The translations under genes were made by a program, and so were the position numbers. Positions 61,076-64,000 of a stretch of DNA of 64,000 nt are shown here, piece after piece. Under the pieces are notes generated by a model. The model saw only the letters and a program-made list of their open reading frames with translations, had not been told where the DNA came from and did no database searches. The DNA comes from Candidatus Endomicrobium neocapritermitis. GTDB taxonomy: Bacteria > Elusimicrobiota > Endomicrobiia > Endomicrobiales > Endomicrobiaceae. The stretch covers positions 24,645-88,644 of the forward strand of contig WRJZ01000048.1 of NCBI GenBank assembly GCA_009778325.1. The letters run 5' to 3'. Each line of letters begins with the position of its first letter. Positions within the stretch are counted from its first letter, which is position 1.

Positions 61076-61217
61076 ACGGCAATTACAAATTACGAATTAC
61101 TAATTACGAATCAACGGCGAACGACAAAGACACCGCAGAAACAGAAATTACGAATAAGTTGTAACCCACAATTATTTTTTTGTTTTGTCTTTGATTCGTA
61201 ATTTGTAATTGCCGTTA
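61075..61217. repeat. Intergenic inverted repeat, ATTACGAATTACTAATTACG family
   Basis: Arms ACGGCAATTACAAATTACGA and GATTCGTAATTTGTAATTGC; core CGACAAAGACACC and TTTTGTCTTTG. The right end GCCGTTAAAAGGGG is the ribosome-binding site of the subtilase. Confidence 0.92.
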
Positions 61218-61230
61218 AAAGGGGTTTCGT

Positions 61231-63951
61231 GTGATACAAAAAATAAAATCACTATTCTTTTTAGCATCTGTCGTTTTGTTAACAGGTCTGCTTTTTTGCG
61301 GGCAGTCTTATGCGCAAAGCGGCAGTAAAATAACTGCGAGGCTGCTTGAATTGTACAGGCAAAAATTAAAAGGTGCTTCAGCGGCGCCCGCTTACGGAGA
61401 AAATCCTAAAGTTTGCGTTTTATTTACGGCGGCGACTAATACCGCTGCGGTTGATTTTTCTTTTTTTAATGAAAGAAAAATAGAGTATACGAAATCGGAA
61501 CATTATATAGAAGCCTATGTGGACGCCGCGTTAATACCCGAATTAGACGGTATCGCAGGTATAGCAGAGATAGATATTTCCATACAGGCAACGCCTGACG
61601 CGTCTGTCGGCAATGCTCTTATAAACGTTACCGATTACAATAACAGCGGATTTAAAGGAGCCGGCATAAAGATAGCTGTTGTGGATTTTATGGGATTTAA
61701 CGGTTACCAAAGCAGATTGCCGAGCAGCGTTATCTCGGCTGATTTTACGAAGCCTGGAAATCCCCCTATTGATAATGTGGACCCCGTAGGCAGACATGGC
61801 ACGGAGTGCTCGGGATTAGTTTATGATATTGTTCCGGAAGCGCAATTGTATATCGCAAAGATAAGCGGTGTTGTCAGTATGGAGAATGCCTATGAATGGT
61901 GTTTTAATAACGGGGTAAAAATTATCAGCCTTTCCGGAAATATGGCTACAAACCAAGCCAGCACAGTGGCAAATAATTATACGGATAAAGGCATTTTAAT
62001 CGTAGCTTCCGCGGGAAATAACGGTCCCGGGGCAAATACTATAAATCCTATGGCTAATCAGGAAAGAGTGTTGGCCGTCGGTTCGATAGATATTAATAAT
62101 ATTGCCAATTGGCATAACGGCACGGTTGCAAACATGAGTTCGCGCGGGCCGGGCGCAAACGGATGTATTAAACCCGACATTTTAGGGCCTTCGGCAGGCG
62201 GTTACACATCTTTCTCAACTCCTCATGTAGCGGGAGCAGCGGCTATATTGCTTTCGGCGGCGGATACAAATTTATGCGACACGCCTGAAAAATTAAAAGC
62301 TCTTGTTCTTTCTTTTGCAAGGCCGATAGGGACTGCTCCGGATAACAATTACGGCAACGGCAAGCTTGTTTTGCCTGACTATATCGACTTGGGATCGCTA
62401 AACGCAATAAGCACGATAACTCCTACGGAAAGCAGAAGAGGGACGAACAATGTAAGCGTTACGGTAAACGGAACGAATTTGCTTGCCGGCTCAACGGCGA
62501 AACTGGTAAAAGGAACAAGCACGATAACGGCTGACTCCGTAACATATAATTCGTCAAGCAGATTAACGGCAACGTTTAATATACCGAGCACCGCAGCCGT
62601 AGGCTATTATGATTTGACTGTATCAGGCAGCGGATACGCAAGAGATATGACAAAGACTGGAATATTTCTGGTATTGGGAAACACCATGGCTATAAATAAT
62701 GTTGAGCCCGGCATAGGAATAAGAGGAACAACATTGAATTTAACCGCAGCGGGAACGGACTTTCAGAGCGGAGCAACGATAAGGATCACCGGAAACACCG
62801 AGATAAACGGGACGGGGATAACGCGCAGCGGAACAACGGCAATAACTGCGTCTTTTGCGCTTCCCGCAAGCATAACGGACGGGACAAAGTTTGATTTAAC
62901 GGTAACAAATTCAAACGGCGATTACGTAACGAAAACGCAGGCGGTAACGGTATATAATCCGTTAACTGTAACAGGTTTCACGCCGCTGAACACCAATGCC
63001 GGAAGCGTGCGGATAACGGTAAACGGAACGGGATTTATAAACGGATACAGCAAGATAATATTGAAAAACGCATCGGATGAAAGCCAAACGATAACGCCAA
63101 GCATAACGTCGGCAAACGCGACGCAGTTAGAGGGGACATTTACGGCTGCGTCGTCCGGAACATGGAAAGTATATGTGAGAGCGTATGAAAACGGCCCTGA
63201 ATACGCTGCAGCGGGAAGTATGACAATAGAAGCAAGCACGGCGCGTAATTTATTAGCGTATGAAGGCGCTGAAATAACGTTTCCGGTAACATCAAAAGAC
63301 GGCACTAAAAGTACCGGGAAGATGATAATATCTGAAAGAACATTCAGCGAGGATGTGACAGTCGATGTGAAACAGCACGGCAGTTTTGCGCCTGCGGACT
63401 CGTACGTGAGAGAGTTGCAGCATACGAATATAGGAGTGATTATAGACGCACAAGGAAAAAAAGCGGAGCAGGAAATAGAGCTGAGAATCCCGTACAATAA
63501 TTCGGACATAGCAGGAATGAATGAAGAAAGTTTAGTGATATCAAGATATGATGAAGAAAAGCAGGTGTGGGTGCCGCTAAAGTCAAAAGCGGATAACGCA
63601 AACAAACAGATAATAGCGTATTTAGATCATTTATCTGTATTTGCAATAATGGGAACGGCCAGTGCAGTGAAAGCATTTGATGACGTGAAATATTATCCGA
63701 ACCCGATACAGCCGTCGAAGGGATTGAATTATGCAAAGATGAATTTTTCGAATATACCTCCCGGAACGCGCATAAAAATATACACATTATTAGGGCAGAC
63801 AGTGAGAGATTTGGAAGCCGACGCGAGCGGAATGGCAGTATGGGACGGGAAAAATAATAGCGGCGAAAAAGCGGCCAGCGGAGTGTATATAGTGTATATG
63901 GAAGACGGAGACGGAAATAAAAAGAGAATAAAAATAGCGGTGGAAAGATGA
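61231..63951 (+). CDS. Secreted subtilisin-like protease (S8) with TIG domains
   Basis: 906 residues. Signal peptide (about 1-30), propeptide-like region to about 120, S8 domain with Asp in IAVVDFMGF (about 151), His in GRHGTECSG (about 189), Asn in ASAGNNG (about 263) and Ser in GGYTSFSTPHVAG (about 327; the usual GTSMA is changed to YTSFS). Three IPT/TIG-like beta domains follow (about 390-660, e.g. STITPTESRRGTNNVSVTVNGTNLL), then the same C-terminal module as 58934 (about 670-906). Start GTG with GGGG upstream. Confidence 0.9.
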   Translation: MIQKIKSLFFLASVVLLTGLLFCGQSYAQSGSKITARLLELYRQKLKGASAAPAYGENPKVCVLFTAATNTAAVDFSFFNERKIEYTKSEHYIEAYVDAALIPELDGIAGIAEIDISIQATPDASVGNALINVTDYNNSGFKGAGIKIAVVDFMGFNGYQSRLPSSVISADFTKPGNPPIDNVDPVGRHGTECSGLVYDIVPEAQLYIAKISGVVSMENAYEWCFNNGVKIISLSGNMATNQASTVANNYTDKGILIVASAGNNGPGANTINPMANQERVLAVGSIDINNIANWHNGTVANMSSRGPGANGCIKPDILGPSAGGYTSFSTPHVAGAAAILLSAADTNLCDTPEKLKALVLSFARPIGTAPDNNYGNGKLVLPDYIDLGSLNAISTITPTESRRGTNNVSVTVNGTNLLAGSTAKLVKGTSTITADSVTYNSSSRLTATFNIPSTAAVGYYDLTVSGSGYARDMTKTGIFLVLGNTMAINNVEPGIGIRGTTLNLTAAGTDFQSGATIRITGNTEINGTGITRSGTTAITASFALPASITDGTKFDLTVTNSNGDYVTKTQAVTVYNPLTVTGFTPLNTNAGSVRITVNGTGFINGYSKIILKNASDESQTITPSITSANATQLEGTFTAASSGTWKVYVRAYENGPEYAAAGSMTIEASTARNLLAYEGAEITFPVTSKDGTKSTGKMIISERTFSEDVTVDVKQHGSFAPADSYVRELQHTNIGVIIDAQGKKAEQEIELRIPYNNSDIAGMNEESLVISRYDEEKQVWVPLKSKADNANKQIIAYLDHLSVFAIMGTASAVKAFDDVKYYPNPIQPSKGLNYAKMNFSNIPPGTRIKIYTLLGQTVRDLEADASGMAVWDGKNNSGEKAASGVYIVYMEDGDGNKKRIKIAVER

Positions 63952-64000
63952 ACAACGGCAATTACGAATTACGAATGACGAATTACGAATCAAAGACAAA
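63951..64000. repeat. Intergenic repeat, ATTACGAATTACGAATGACG family (cut by window edge)
   Basis: Left arm CGGCAATTACGAATTACGAA, then AAAGACAAA, directly after the subtilase stop. The right arm is outside the window. Confidence 0.88.

Noticed and set aside
60750..63951. Calling the C-terminal module a certain type IX secretion signal
   Set aside because: The YPNP motif and length fit loosely, but no type IX machinery gene is in the window and FlgD-like domains look similar.
1..64000. tRNA or rRNA genes
   Set aside because: No cloverleaf-like or conserved rRNA sequence was noticed by eye on either strand; a covariance scan would be needed for certainty.

Overview
The window is bacterial, dense in protein-coding genes, and Gram-negative in envelope type: signal peptides, lipoboxes, porin-like barrels, an autotransporter barrel, an OmpA-type domain and a TolC/MacA/MacB set are all visible. 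The best guess at lineage is Elusimicrobiota (Endomicrobia-like) or a close relative. This rests on the indolepyruvate oxidoreductase/phenylacetate-CoA ligase fermentation genes, the giant secreted proteins and the overall composition; it is an inference, not a marker-gene result. No rRNA, tRNA, CRISPR array or insertion-sequence transposase was seen.

Layout. 1-1670 (minus): yidC (cut by the window edge), yidD, rnpA, rpmH, a set often found near bacterial origins. 2067-6303 (plus): secreted alpha/beta hydrolase, OM porin-like barrel, lipoprotein, HigBA-type toxin-antitoxin pair. 6555-16452: iorA, iorB, TPR protein, paaK, three multi-pass membrane proteins, an ACT-domain protein and a fourth membrane protein; this looks like a unit for aryl-acid or amino-acid fermentation embedded in paralogous membrane genes. 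16544-19507: CoA-binding protein, HAD phosphatase, membrane protein, LolA-like protein. 19632-23603: two perfect parS sites around a radical SAM gene, then parA, parB and a DnaA-box-bearing AT-rich gap that is a candidate oriC. 24305-30937: a 2,210-residue multidomain protein with an internal lipobox. 31167-32435: PIF1-like helicase. 32556-41915: a 3,119-residue autotransporter whose barrel lies in the middle and is followed by about 1,680 residues of charged helix and a C-terminal OmpA-like domain. 42062-46955: bioD and bioA split by an oppositely oriented ars operon (arsR, arsM, acr3, arsC). 46983-49384: ferritin-like/VIT1 transporter and a Fic protein. 49483-51986 (minus): an AT-rich pair, an OLD-like ATPase and a Dam-type adenine methyltransferase, a possible defence module. 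52067-57293 (minus): macB, a GIY-YIG gene in its own inverted repeats, a small unknown, macA and a tolC-like gene. 57550-63951 (plus): small OM barrel, DUF116 protein, and two large secreted proteins sharing a near-identical C-terminal module of about 230 residues.

The most striking feature is a system of intergenic palindromes. Some thirty junctions between genes carry a 75-200 bp element built of two long complementary arms around one or two small hairpins with 3-nt loops and/or a core like AAAGACAAA. Arm sequences fall into several unrelated families, yet within each copy the two arms still match. The right end commonly reads GTTAAA and is followed at once by the Shine-Dalgarno sequence of the next gene. 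Pieces also lie in frame inside genes, and 13-15 bp mini-palindromes (for example six in bioA) insert whole codons into proteins. This modular palindrome system and the autotransporter/coiled-coil/OmpA giant are the two best candidates for something not yet described.
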